A DNA stretch of 64,000 nt, taken from the NCBI GenBank assembly GCA_000277545.1, contig AKXM01000043.1, positions 1 to 64,000 on the forward strand, given 5' to 3'. Both the position numbers and the translations under genes were made by a program. The DNA is from Enterobacter sp. Ag1 (GTDB taxonomy: Bacteria > Pseudomonadota > Gammaproteobacteria > Enterobacterales > Enterobacteriaceae). This document shows, one piece after another, positions 41,369 to 49,217 of this stretch. The first letter of the stretch is position 1. The number at the start of each line of letters is the position of its first letter. Under the pieces are notes generated by a model. The model was not told the DNA's origin. It ran no database searches and was given only the letters and a program-made list of their open reading frames with translations.

Positions 41369-43156
41369 TTAATGTGTTGTGTGTGCGTCTGCCGGGTGTT
41401 CGTGGCATTCAATAAGCGGGTCGACGATCTGGCGAGTACTGCCGTCCGTCAATCCCAGGTCGGTCAAATGTGGCCCGGCGTTACAGGCCAGGCAGGTGCC
41501 TTCGATGGCCTTGAAAACCCGGTACGGTGGCTCCCAGTCGGCGACTTTATTGCTCAATTCACGGAGTTGGGCAAACTGCTGCGCCAGGTCGGCGGCGGGC
41601 AGGTCGGAGAGCATCCCGGCAATCGGCATTTCCACCTTCGCCAGCATCTGTCCGTTCTGGCTCAGCGCCATCCCGCCTCCACAGGCGATCAGCGCGTTGG
41701 CGGCGAGCGCCATGTCCTGCGGATCTCTGCCGAGGACAACGAGGTTGTGCGAGTCGTGTGAATAGGTAGTGGCAATCGCGCCGCGCAGCTCACCCCAGCC
41801 TTCGAGCAGCGCCAGCTGTGGTTTTGCCTCATGGCGACCGTGGCGATGCTGAACCCAAATCAGGCTGAAGCCGTCCGGGATCTGAACTTCACCGCGCCGG
41901 ACTTCTACCTCGACTTCGCTCCACTGGGTGAAGCGAGCACCCTTGATGTGGCGCAGGCGCGCACGGCCATTATTCACTGGCACCTTGAGAACAAAATCGT
42001 TCGGACTGAGAGACTGAAGTCGGACGGTGTCTCGCGGGGGAACGATGGACGGTGCCGCTACGGGCTCCAACATTTTTCCCTGTTCCGCGACGAGCTTCCC
42101 GGCGACATAAACGGTTTGAGCGCTCAGTTTCTCCAGCGAATCGAAGACCACCAGGTCGGCAGTGCGGCCCGCGGCAATCAGGCCGAGATCCGGGCGTTGC
42201 AGGCGCAGCGAGGCGTTCAGCGTGGCCAGGCGCAAAGCATCTTCGGCTTTCATGCCGTGCTCGATGAGCAAGTTCAGCAGGGCAACGATACCGCCTTTCG
42301 CCAGCAGCATGTCCGGCGGCACGTCGTCGGTGCAGACGGTGACCTGCGATGACAGATGCGGCAGGCCGTTCAGGGCGGCGACAATCTCCGGCAGCAGATA
42401 CGGATGTGAACCGCGTATCTCCAGGGTCAGCCCGGCACGCAGTTTTTCCAGCGCGTCGGCGGCGGAAGTCAGTTCATGATCTGACGTCACGCCAGCGGCA
42501 AGGTAGGCCTGTAATCCTGCGCCATTCAGGCCGCGGGCGTGTCCTTCAATTAGTTTGCCGCTTTCCAGGCCAGCGTTAAGAATCTCCAGCATTCTTTCGC
42601 TGCCGTTCAGCACGCCGTGCATATCCATCACTTCGGCTACGCCGGCGACTTCCGGCCATGAAAGCAGCGTTTCCATCTCTTTCCCGGCAAAATCAGCGCC
42701 GGACATTTCCAGGCCCGGCGTTGAAGGCACGCTGGACGGGGCCGCGCAGATCACGCGTAGCGGCAGGTTGCGGCTGGCGTCAACGGCGTAACGCACGCCC
42801 TCAATACCGAGCACGTTCGCCAGTTCGTGCGGATCCCAAAAAACCGTTGTGGTGCCCTGGGCGACGACAATTTCCGCATAGCGCGCGGGCGGCAGGTGGG
42901 AGCTTTCAACGTGGACGTGGGTATCCATCAGCCCTGGGCTGAGATAGTTTCCGGCGAGATCGTGAGTCTGGGCGGCATCTTCGCGGCTGCCGCGTGGATG
43001 TACGCTGGCGATGAGCGTACCGACGATACCGACATCCGCCTCACGGATTTCACCGGTGGCCATATCCACGATCCGACCATTGATGAGCAGCAGGTCGAAA
43101 GGCGTTTCGCCGAGAGCGGCTTTCACCGCGCGGCGACGTAAATCAGCAGGAGTCAT
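41369..43156 (-). CDS. ade: Adenine deaminase
   Basis: Deaminates adenine to hypoxanthine for purine salvage or as nitrogen source. The 595-residue amidohydrolase carries metal residues in MDTHVHVESSHL, HGVLNG, EGHARGLNG and GVTSDHELT, and TVCTDDVPP. ATG at 43156 is used; a TTG 12 bases upstream is possible. First gene of a unit with the purine permease. Confidence 0.95.
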   Translation of the reverse strand: MTPADLRRRAVKAALGETPFDLLLINGRIVDMATGEIREADVGIVGTLIASVHPRGSREDAAQTHDLAGNYLSPGLMDTHVHVESSHLPPARYAEIVVAQGTTTVFWDPHELANVLGIEGVRYAVDASRNLPLRVICAAPSSVPSTPGLEMSGADFAGKEMETLLSWPEVAGVAEVMDMHGVLNGSERMLEILNAGLESGKLIEGHARGLNGAGLQAYLAAGVTSDHELTSAADALEKLRAGLTLEIRGSHPYLLPEIVAALNGLPHLSSQVTVCTDDVPPDMLLAKGGIVALLNLLIEHGMKAEDALRLATLNASLRLQRPDLGLIAAGRTADLVVFDSLEKLSAQTVYVAGKLVAEQGKMLEPVAAPSIVPPRDTVRLQSLSPNDFVLKVPVNNGRARLRHIKGARFTQWSEVEVEVRRGEVQIPDGFSLIWVQHRHGRHEAKPQLALLEGWGELRGAIATTYSHDSHNLVVLGRDPQDMALAANALIACGGGMALSQNGQMLAKVEMPIAGMLSDLPAADLAQQFAQLRELSNKVADWEPPYRVFKAIEGTCLACNAGPHLTDLGLTDGSTRQIVDPLIECHEHPADAHTTH

Positions 43157-43256
43157 GACAGGTTCCAAAACAGGGGCTCTGGCGGCTACTCTAGGCAGGG
43201 GAATACGCTTTGCCCAGATGATTTAATTTATCAGCCGATAAGAAACGTTTATCCTG

Positions 43257-43272
43257 TGGCAAACGTTTACCT
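43257..43272. promoter_or_regulatory. PurR-like box upstream of ade and the LysR gene
   Basis: TGGCAAACGTTTACCT resembles the PurR operator (CGCAAACGTTTGCG) and shares AAACGTTTA with a second copy at 43243-43251. It lies in the 134-base divergent gap. Confidence 0.4.
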
Positions 43273-43290
43273 GGCAACCCTGATACTCCA

Positions 43291-44217
43291 ATGGCTGAAC
43301 CCTGGCAGCGCCTTCCCGCACTCTCGTTAAAACAGATCCAGTATTTTGTGACGCTGGCCAAACTTCGTCATTTCACCGATACCGCCAACCGGCTGGCCAT
43401 TAGCCAGCCCGCGCTAAGCAGCGCGTTACGGCAGATTGAGTCCGTGTTGGGCGGAAAGCTGGTTAACAGAACCGCTGCGGCAGTGACGCTGACGGACTTG
43501 GGCGCAGCGCTACTGCCCCATGCCGAACGCGTGCTCAACGTCGCGCAGCGCGCTTTTGACGACATGCAGCGCATTGTCCAGGACGGCGGTGACGGCACGC
43601 TTCGCATAGGCCTGGTGCCCTCGGTCGGCAGCCTTTTATTTCCCGATATTCCTCAACGTATTGCAGAGGCTTTTCCTCGCCTGCGGGTGGAGTTTCACGA
43701 CCGCACCAATGACGCGCTGATTGCCCAGCTTGAAAGCGGCCAGCTGGACTTTGGCCTGGGGGCGCTGGACAGCTCGGTGCCCAAAACGCTGGAGATCCAT
43801 CCGCTGCAGGAAGATCCCTTCGTGGCGGTAGTCAACTGTCACGATCCTCTGGCAGAATCCAGCCACGCGCCGTGGCGAAGCCTGGTGAAGCGGGACATCG
43901 CGGTGTTTTCAAAAGGGAATATCAGCCGGCTGGTCGCGGCGATGGCGGAAAGCCAGCGCCTGACGCTGAATGCGCGCTATCAGGTTGATTTTATTGAAAC
44001 CCTTTATGGACTGGTGCGCTCACAGCTGGCGGTGGCGATTTTACCGCAGCTTTACACCACCTTTTTGCAGGACCCCGAGCTGAAAGTGATTCATTTGCAG
44101 CAGCCTTCGCTGAGCCGCACCGTGGCATTGATGCGCAGCACTGAGCCGTTCGCGCCGCAAATAGAAGCCTGCTTCCAGCTTATTGTCCGCCTATTACAAC
44201 AACGAAAAGTACTCTGA
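43291..44217 (+). CDS. LysR-type transcription regulator
   Basis: The 308-residue regulator has an N-terminal helix-turn-helix (FTDTANRLAISQPALSSALRQIESVLGGKLVNR) and a periplasmic-binding-like effector domain (LRIGLVPSVGSLLFPDI). It is divergent to ade, so it may control the adenine genes; alternatively it may act on cdh, which follows by 20 bases. Effector unknown. Confidence 0.9.
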   Translation: MAEPWQRLPALSLKQIQYFVTLAKLRHFTDTANRLAISQPALSSALRQIESVLGGKLVNRTAAAVTLTDLGAALLPHAERVLNVAQRAFDDMQRIVQDGGDGTLRIGLVPSVGSLLFPDIPQRIAEAFPRLRVEFHDRTNDALIAQLESGQLDFGLGALDSSVPKTLEIHPLQEDPFVAVVNCHDPLAESSHAPWRSLVKRDIAVFSKGNISRLVAAMAESQRLTLNARYQVDFIETLYGLVRSQLAVAILPQLYTTFLQDPELKVIHLQQPSLSRTVALMRSTEPFAPQIEACFQLIVRLLQQRKVL

Positions 44218-44237
44218 CTTTACAAGGAAAACCTGAC

Positions 44238-44978
44238 ATGAAAAAGATCCTGCGCGTGGTGGTTGTGCTGCTGATTTTGCTGGTGGCCGCCGTCGCAATC
44301 CGCCTGTGGCTGCTGCATCGCCACAGTGATGCTCTGTGGAATATCATCAGCCAGCAGTGCATTCCCAATCAGCAGCAGAACCACTCCCCAGCGCCTTGCC
44401 TGAAAGTCGATCTGGCCGGGCGCTACCTGGTATTTAAAGATGCCAAAGGCCCGTTGCATAATTTGCTGATGCCGACGGACAAAATCACCGGTATCGAGAG
44501 CCCGAAAATCCTTGAAAACGGTGCGCCAAATTACTTCCTGGATGCGTGGGAGAATCGCCACTATCTGCTGGATGAAACCACAAAAGCGGTTCGGGACGAT
44601 GATTTGGTGTTAGCGATCAACTCTCGCTACGGACGCTCTCAGAATCAGCTGCACATTCACCTGTCCTGCCTGCGCCCTGAGGTGTATCAATCCATTAACC
44701 AGCTTGCCGACAAAGTCGGTGACCAGTGGCAGCCGTTTGGTGCGGAGATCCTTGGCCATAAATATCTGGCGAGAAAAGTCCCGGCAGAGGCGAATCCGTT
44801 TACCGTGCTGGCGGAGTACGTGAAGGCTCAGGGCGATGAGATGGAAAACTTTGGCCTGGCGCGAGTGGTGACAACGAAGGGGGATGTGGTGCTGTTGGCT
44901 AACCCTCGTCAGCTGCTGGGCGGGAACCAGGGTTCGGCGGAAGAGATGCTGGACTACAGCTGCTCGCTGGCAAACTAA
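44238..44978 (+). CDS. cdh: CDP-diacylglycerol pyrophosphatase
   Basis: Splits CDP-diacylglycerol to phosphatidate and CMP. The 246-residue protein has an N-terminal membrane anchor (VVVVLLILLVAAVAIRLWLL) and a HIT-like catalytic motif QLHIHLSCLRP. ACAAGGAAAACC precedes the ATG. It is followed by the terminator/repeat structure. Confidence 0.95.
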   Translation: MKKILRVVVVLLILLVAAVAIRLWLLHRHSDALWNIISQQCIPNQQQNHSPAPCLKVDLAGRYLVFKDAKGPLHNLLMPTDKITGIESPKILENGAPNYFLDAWENRHYLLDETTKAVRDDDLVLAINSRYGRSQNQLHIHLSCLRPEVYQSINQLADKVGDQWQPFGAEILGHKYLARKVPAEANPFTVLAEYVKAQGDEMENFGLARVVTTKGDVVLLANPRQLLGGNQGSAEEMLDYSCSLAN

Positions 44979-44982
44979 AACA

Positions 44983-45009
44983 AAATGGCCTCTTAGCAAG
45001 AGGCCATTT
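44983..45009 (+). terminator. cdh terminator hairpin, first copy
   Basis: AAATGGCCTCTT / AAGAGGCCATTT stem. The identical 27-base hairpin recurs at 45151-45177. This copy lacks a T-run (it runs on into CAGACTG). Confidence 0.75.
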
Positions 45010-45150
45010 CAGACTGATGACAAACCCCAAGCGCATAAAATTCTGCAATCTGTCGCCATAGAAATAAACTGGAAAATCAATGCATTGATTTTCGGCTGCT
45101 CACCACAAAGAGGGAAAAACCACGCTTTTTCCCTCTTTGTCAGCAACCTC
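45010..45150 (+). repeat. 141-bp terminator-associated repeat element, copy A
   Basis: A non-coding unit framed by two copies of the cdh hairpin. Its right part matches copy B (59253-59393) at nearly every base over about 84 bases. It contains a perfect 22-base palindrome (45072-45093, GAAAATCAATG half), the linker GGCTGCTCACC, and a 36-base hairpin with a 15-bp stem (45105-45140, ACAAAGAGGGAAAAA half). Outer bases GACAAACC and CTTTGTC are inverted. The left 55 bases differ between copies. Open frames through it are by chance. Confidence 0.8.
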
Positions 45151-45182
45151 AAATGGCCTCTTAGCAAGAGGCCATTTTTTTG
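45151..45182 (+). terminator. cdh terminator hairpin, second copy with T-run
   Basis: Same 27-base hairpin as at 44983 but followed by five more T, so this copy is the functional terminator. It also lies at the end of the convergent yjjA gene. Confidence 0.8.
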
Positions 45183-45187
45183 TGCCG

Positions 45188-45700
45188 TTACGACAGGTAA
45201 TTCATGCCCTGTTTGAGCACCAGATCGCAGGCTTTGGTTTTCACCTTTTCAGCCAGCGGCGAGTTGCCGATGCTGTTCAGATCCAGCTTCTGGCCGTTGG
45301 CCGTGTTCAGTAAGCCCATCAGACCCTGATTGTAGTCCTGCTTGTCGGCAGGCTTGGTGCTGCTTTCCAGCCCCAGCTTGGTCATCAGCTGGTTTTTAAT
45401 GTTGTCGGTATTGGTGACGGAAGCCAGTTTATTCTTCGCGCAGTACTCCATCACGCCAGCCGCATTGGTCATCGTACTTGAGCTGAGAGATTTGCTGTTG
45501 CCGTTCAGCAGGCTGGTCAGTGAAGAGAGAGACAGACCGCCGGTCTGAGCGCCATTGCTGGTAGTAGTGGCATTGCCGCTTTTAGTCAGTTCATTGGCGG
45601 CGCTGGAAAGTTGTTCCTGCCAGTTTGCAGCCGTTGCCTGGCCCGCGAAAAAGGCTGCTGCCAGCGCCATTGCGCAGAGCGTTTTATTCCTTGCTTTCAT
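45188..45700 (-). CDS. yjjA: DUF2501-family exported protein YjjA
   Basis: The 170-residue protein has a signal peptide (ending GQATA-AN) and a Ser/Thr/Asn-rich mature part (LSLSSLTSLLNGNSKSLSSSTM) with two cysteines (EYCAKNK, TKACDLV). Matches E. coli YjjA; function unknown. AAAGATG... upstream AAGATG ribosome-site context is modest. Confidence 0.88.
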   Translation of the reverse strand: MKARNKTLCAMALAAAFFAGQATAANWQEQLSSAANELTKSGNATTTSNGAQTGGLSLSSLTSLLNGNSKSLSSSTMTNAAGVMEYCAKNKLASVTNTDNIKNQLMTKLGLESSTKPADKQDYNQGLMGLLNTANGQKLDLNSIGNSPLAEKVKTKACDLVLKQGMNYLS

Positions 45701-45839
45701 CTTGTGATACTCGCTTTGTTTGCCTGCGGTGCAGGAGATTTCAGGCGTGAGTATAGCGCTTTGGCCGGAAGCAGGGGGATTGAGAGTTGTCTTAAACCGT
45801 GGGGGCAGGAGAAAAAGCCGGGTTTCCCCGGCTGTAGCA

Positions 45840-46268
45840 TCAGTTGATGATGTTCAGGGTCACATCAATGTTGCCGCGGGTTGCGTTGGAGTATGGGCAA
45901 ACAATGTGTGCCGCATCGACCAGTTTTTTCGCTTCGGCAGCGTCCATCCCCGGCAGGTGGATATTCAGCTTCGCTTCGATACCGAAGCCGGTTGGCAGTG
46001 GCCCGATACCGACTTCACCTTCGATGAAAGCGTCAGACGGCATGGAGATTTTATCGCGGCCGGAGACGAACTTCATCGCGCCCAGGAAGCATGCGGAGTA
46101 GCCCGCCGCGAACAGCTGCTCAGGGTTGGTGACTTCGCCACCCGCGCCGCCCATCTCTTTTGGCAGGCCCAGTTTGACGTCCAGTACGCCGTCGGAAGAG
46201 GTTGCACGACCTTCACGGCCACCGGTGGCTTTGGCTTTTGCGGTGTAAACGACTTTTTCTAAAGACAT
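45840..46268 (-). CDS. ohr: Organic hydroperoxide reductase Ohr
   Basis: Reduces organic hydroperoxides with a cysteine pair. The 142-residue OsmC/Ohr-fold protein has its catalytic cysteines in GYSACFLGAMK and HIVCPYSNATRGN. It lies beside the MarR-family OhrR gene in the same direction. A shared operator-like motif precedes both genes. Confidence 0.96.
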   Translation of the reverse strand: MSLEKVVYTAKAKATGGREGRATSSDGVLDVKLGLPKEMGGAGGEVTNPEQLFAAGYSACFLGAMKFVSGRDKISMPSDAFIEGEVGIGPLPTGFGIEAKLNIHLPGMDAAEAKKLVDAAHIVCPYSNATRGNIDVTLNIIN

Positions 46269-46306
46269 GGCAGGTTCCTCATCTTACATTTAGTATGTGC
46301 TATAAA

Positions 46307-46324
46307 ATAGCGTGCGATTTATAT
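46307..46324. promoter_or_regulatory. OhrR operator candidate upstream of ohr
   Basis: ATAGCGTGCGATTTATAT matches the copy before ohrR (46825-46842) in 16 of 18 bases. Lies 39 bases upstream of the ohr start. Confidence 0.5.
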
Positions 46325-46363
46325 GATGTTTTAAAAATCGCCGACAGTATCGACGATTAATTA

Positions 46364-46810
46364 TTACGTATTTAAATTACTGCGCAAAGTTTCCAGCTGC
46401 GCTTTCAGCGCCATCATGCTGTCTACGCTACAGGCAGAAGCACAGCGCACGGAGTCTGGAATACCCAGCGCTTTTTCCTGCAGCGCTTTCCCTTCCTGGG
46501 TCAGCGTGACTGCCACCTGACGCTCATCTTCGCGGGAGCGCTGACGTAGCAGCAGCCCTGCGCTTTCAAGCCGTTTTAGCAGTGGCGTTAAGGTGGCTGA
46601 GTCTAAAAACAGACGCTCGCCGATTTGCGACACCGTGACATCGTCCTGCTCCCACAGCACCAGCATCACCAGGTATTGCGGATAGGTGAGCTGCAGCGGC
46701 GTAAGCAGCTGGCGGTAGAGCTTGTTCACCGCCAGATTGGCGGAGTAGAGCGCGAAGCAAAGCTGGTTGTCCAGCAGCAGGGCGTTCGTTTCGGTGGATG
46801 TCTTCTTCAT
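46364..46810 (-). CDS. ohrR: MarR-family peroxide-sensing repressor OhrR
   Basis: The 148-residue regulator has the sensing cysteine in [13 protein letters not shown] and a winged helix ([24 protein letters not shown]). Organic peroxides oxidise the cysteine and release DNA. ATG at 46810 is chosen over an upstream in-frame start because the OhrR N-terminus ([17 protein letters not shown]) then has the usual length. Ends with an extra Cys pair (RCASACS). Confidence 0.93.
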   Translation of the reverse strand: MKKTSTETNALLLDNQLCFALYSANLAVNKLYRQLLTPLQLTYPQYLVMLVLWEQDDVTVSQIGERLFLDSATLTPLLKRLESAGLLLRQRSREDERQVAVTLTQEGKALQEKALGIPDSVRCASACSVDSMMALKAQLETLRSNLNT

Positions 46811-46824
46811 GTTTCTCAATATAG

Positions 46825-46842
46825 ATAGCGCGCGATTAAATA
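46825..46842. promoter_or_regulatory. OhrR operator candidate upstream of ohrR
   Basis: ATAGCGCGCGATTAAATA lies 15 bases upstream of the ohrR start and matches the site before ohr. GCGCGC core with AT flanks. Suggests autoregulation. Confidence 0.5.
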
Positions 46843-46877
46843 GCAAATTTTATTTTACGGCGATTTCGTCTGTGCGA

Positions 46878-47351
46878 TCAGACCCGGGGCTTTTTGCGAT
46901 AAAGCCACAGCCCCGGCAGAGAGAGCCCGATGGACAGCGCCCCCACGATAAATGACGCTTTCAAGAAGTTGGTCACCAGTTGGATCATCAGCGGATCGCT
47001 GTAGCCAAAGTGCGTCAATTTTACCGCCGAGATCATCGCGGTATAGGCGTAGATCCCCGGAAACATAGGAATGACGGCCGCAACGGTAAAGACCTTCGGG
47101 TGAGCAAGATACCAGCGTGACCACTGAATACCAATGATGCCGACCAGAATCGACGCCAGAAAAGTGCTCCACTCGATGTTTAAACCCGCCGTCATCATCG
47201 CCATACGCGAGCCGTGGCCGATGGCACCGAGAAGCCCACAGTAAGGCAGGGCGCGCTGAGGTACGTTAAAGACTAACGCAAAGCCCACCGCCGGCACGGC
47301 AGACAGCGCCATATCCTGAAGCAGGACCAGAAGAAATTCGATTATGCCCAT
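46878..47351 (-). CDS. yjjB: YjjB, small subunit of the YjjPB exporter
   Basis: The 157-residue protein with four to five helices ([24 protein letters not shown]) matches E. coli YjjB, which with YjjP exports succinate in E. coli studies. It contains a ThrE-like second domain ([14 protein letters not shown]). ATG at 47351 overlaps the end of yjjP by 10 bases. Confidence 0.92.
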   Translation of the reverse strand: MGIIEFLLVLLQDMALSAVPAVGFALVFNVPQRALPYCGLLGAIGHGSRMAMMTAGLNIEWSTFLASILVGIIGIQWSRWYLAHPKVFTVAAVIPMFPGIYAYTAMISAVKLTHFGYSDPLMIQLVTNFLKASFIVGALSIGLSLPGLWLYRKKPRV

Positions 47352-48118
47352 CCTCTTAGCCCCCATACCGCCATTGCCATCACCACGCCAATGCAGGTTG
47401 CCAGCGTGAGCAGGCTGGCCATCGCCCAGCGAGCAAGCCCGGTATTAACGTGGCCTTTAAACATGTCGGCCACGGCGTTAATCAGCGGGAAACCGGGGAC
47501 GAGTAATAACACGCTCGCGGCCATCGCAATATTGGAAGTTGCGGCAAATGGGCCTTTGGCGATAAGCAGGCCCGAAACGGTAGTGGCGACAAACGCGGTG
47601 ATGCAGAAGTTGATCTGCGGATGAAGCTGGCGGTGGGTGAGCAGCTGGCGGACATACATCGCCAGTGAGCTGGCGACAAAGGCGACAAACGCCCCGTCCC
47701 AGCCACCGTTGTTCAGTTTGCAGAAGCAGCCGCAGGAAAGACCCACCATCAGGACAACCAGCCAGCGTGGGTAACGCAGCGGTTTGATGTGTTCGAAGCG
47801 TTTGAGAACGTCCCTGGCATCCAGCAGCTTGTGTTCGGTGAGGATCACGATGTGCTGTACTTCGGTGACGACGTGCATGTTGATCCCGCGATCGTTATTT
47901 TTGCGGGTAGTCGTCAGGCACTGATTGTCTTTAATGGTGCTAAGTACAATGGCGTTAGCGGAGATTGAGCTTTCCACGCTGTCCATCCCCAGCGCTTTGC
48001 CAAGGCGGGTTGAAAGCTCCTCGACCAGCGCGCTTTCTGCCCCGTGCTGCAGTAAAAAGAGCGCGCATTGAATACATAAACGAGTGACGTCCCGCTGGGA
48101 AGCAACATCTGGCTGCAT
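47342..48118 (-). CDS. yjjP: YjjP, large subunit of the YjjPB exporter
   Basis: The 258-residue protein has an N-terminal cytoplasmic domain ([23 protein letters not shown]) and about five helices ([17 protein letters not shown]). Works with YjjB, encoded in an overlapping downstream frame. Matches the ThrE first-domain family. Confidence 0.92.
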   Translation of the reverse strand: MQPDVASQRDVTRLCIQCALFLLQHGAESALVEELSTRLGKALGMDSVESSISANAIVLSTIKDNQCLTTTRKNNDRGINMHVVTEVQHIVILTEHKLLDARDVLKRFEHIKPLRYPRWLVVLMVGLSCGCFCKLNNGGWDGAFVAFVASSLAMYVRQLLTHRQLHPQINFCITAFVATTVSGLLIAKGPFAATSNIAMAASVLLLVPGFPLINAVADMFKGHVNTGLARWAMASLLTLATCIGVVMAMAVWGLRGWA

Positions 48119-48228
48119 GCTTGATCCTGACTAAAGAGAAGAAAATGCGCTTAACGTTTATCCATTTAACATGAGCGCATCGCTTCATTAGCCGCGTCAG
48201 ATCAAGCTTTGCGTCACTTAGACGGCAA

Positions 48229-48687
48229 TTACTGGCAGACGTCCACCCATTTGGCGTGGGTGAGTTCGGCCATGCGTTCAGGTGAAATGCGGACGGCGCT
48301 GTGAATGGCCCCTGCGGCTGGCAGCACTTCATCGTACTGGCGGAGTGAGATGTCGCAGAACACCGCCAGCGGGTTTTCCAGCCCGAACGGGCAAACGCCG
48401 CCGACCGGATGCCCGGTCCAGTTCACCACTTCATCGCTGCTGAGCATGCGCGCTTTAGAGCCAAATGCTTCTTTAAGTTTCTTATTATCAAGACGAGCAT
48501 CGCCCTTCGCGACGATCAGAATAATGTCGTTTTTGACCTTTAATGAGAGCGTTTTGGCTATTTGTCCGGGGGCCACATTGTGGGCGGCGGCGGCAAGTGC
48601 GACGGTAGCGGTGCTTTGGTTTAGCTCGATGATGTCTATATCGGGGGCATGGTCGGCGAAGAATTGCCGCACGGACTGCAAACTCAT
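48229..48687 (-). CDS. YbaK/EbsC-type aminoacyl-tRNA deacylase
   Basis: The 152-residue protein has the YbaK/ProX editing fold: TVALAAAAHNVAPGQIAKTLSLKVK, the glycine turn GHPVGGVCPFGL and a conserved DEVLPAAGAIHSAVRISPE tail. Such proteins clear mischarged tRNA. The exact amino acid is unknown. CAGGAG upstream of the ATG is a strong ribosome site. Confidence 0.85.
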   Translation of the reverse strand: MSLQSVRQFFADHAPDIDIIELNQSTATVALAAAAHNVAPGQIAKTLSLKVKNDIILIVAKGDARLDNKKLKEAFGSKARMLSSDEVVNWTGHPVGGVCPFGLENPLAVFCDISLRQYDEVLPAAGAIHSAVRISPERMAELTHAKWVDVCQ

Positions 48688-48807
48688 GATTTTCTCCTGA
48701 TCCAGGTGGCAAATAATTTCGCATAAGCTTGTGCTTTCTGTAAACCGCTTATACTTATCTCATACCCGCCTTGTCAGAAATTTCTGGATCTCCTTCACAA
48801 TCACTGA

Positions 48808-48833
48808 AACCGGTTGCAGTAACCGGTTGCAGT
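48808..48833. repeat. Tandem 13-base repeat upstream of the EIIB gene
   Basis: AACCGGTTGCAGT occurs twice head to tail. Each unit contains the palindrome AACCGGTT, so it may be a pair of operator half-turn sites. No regulator gene is adjacent. Confidence 0.5.
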
Positions 48834-48898
48834 AATAAATTCCGCGAGGAATACTGAATCCTGTAACCACCCCCTGTACCTAATAATAAGAGTCGTCT

Positions 48899-49204
48899 AT
48901 GAAACGTATCCTTTTATGCTGTGCCGCTGGTATGTCTACCAGTATGGTCGTGAACAGGATGAAACAGGCCGCCCAGGATCAACATATTGAGGTTGAGATC
49001 AAGGCGGTGGGTATCGAAGAGTTCACGGATGTTATGCCTGAATTTGATTGCTGTTTACTCGGTCCGCAGATCAAATACCGTCTGGAAGATTTTAAGGCTC
49101 AGGCCGCGCCCAAACGGATCCCGGTCACGGTCATTAACTCTATGGATTACGGAATGATGCGCGGCGACAGAATTCTCGCCGACGCACTCGCGTTGATAGC
49201 CTGA
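48899..49204 (+). CDS. PTS EIIB, lactose/cellobiose family (second copy)
   Basis: The 101-residue protein has the phosphocysteine motif LLCCAAGMSTSMVV and the LLGPQIKYRLEDF stretch of the family. Its partner EIIC follows by 13 bases. No EIIA, hydrolase or regulator is adjacent. Confidence 0.93.
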   Translation: MKRILLCCAAGMSTSMVVNRMKQAAQDQHIEVEIKAVGIEEFTDVMPEFDCCLLGPQIKYRLEDFKAQAAPKRIPVTVINSMDYGMMRGDRILADALALIA

Positions 49205-49217
49205 CAGGAGAGCCACT

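Noticed and set aside
44884-45216. Open frame running through the 141-bp repeat, copy A
   Set aside because: It crosses two hairpins and starts inside cdh; the same peptide stretch from copy B shows that it comes from the repeat, not from selection on a protein.
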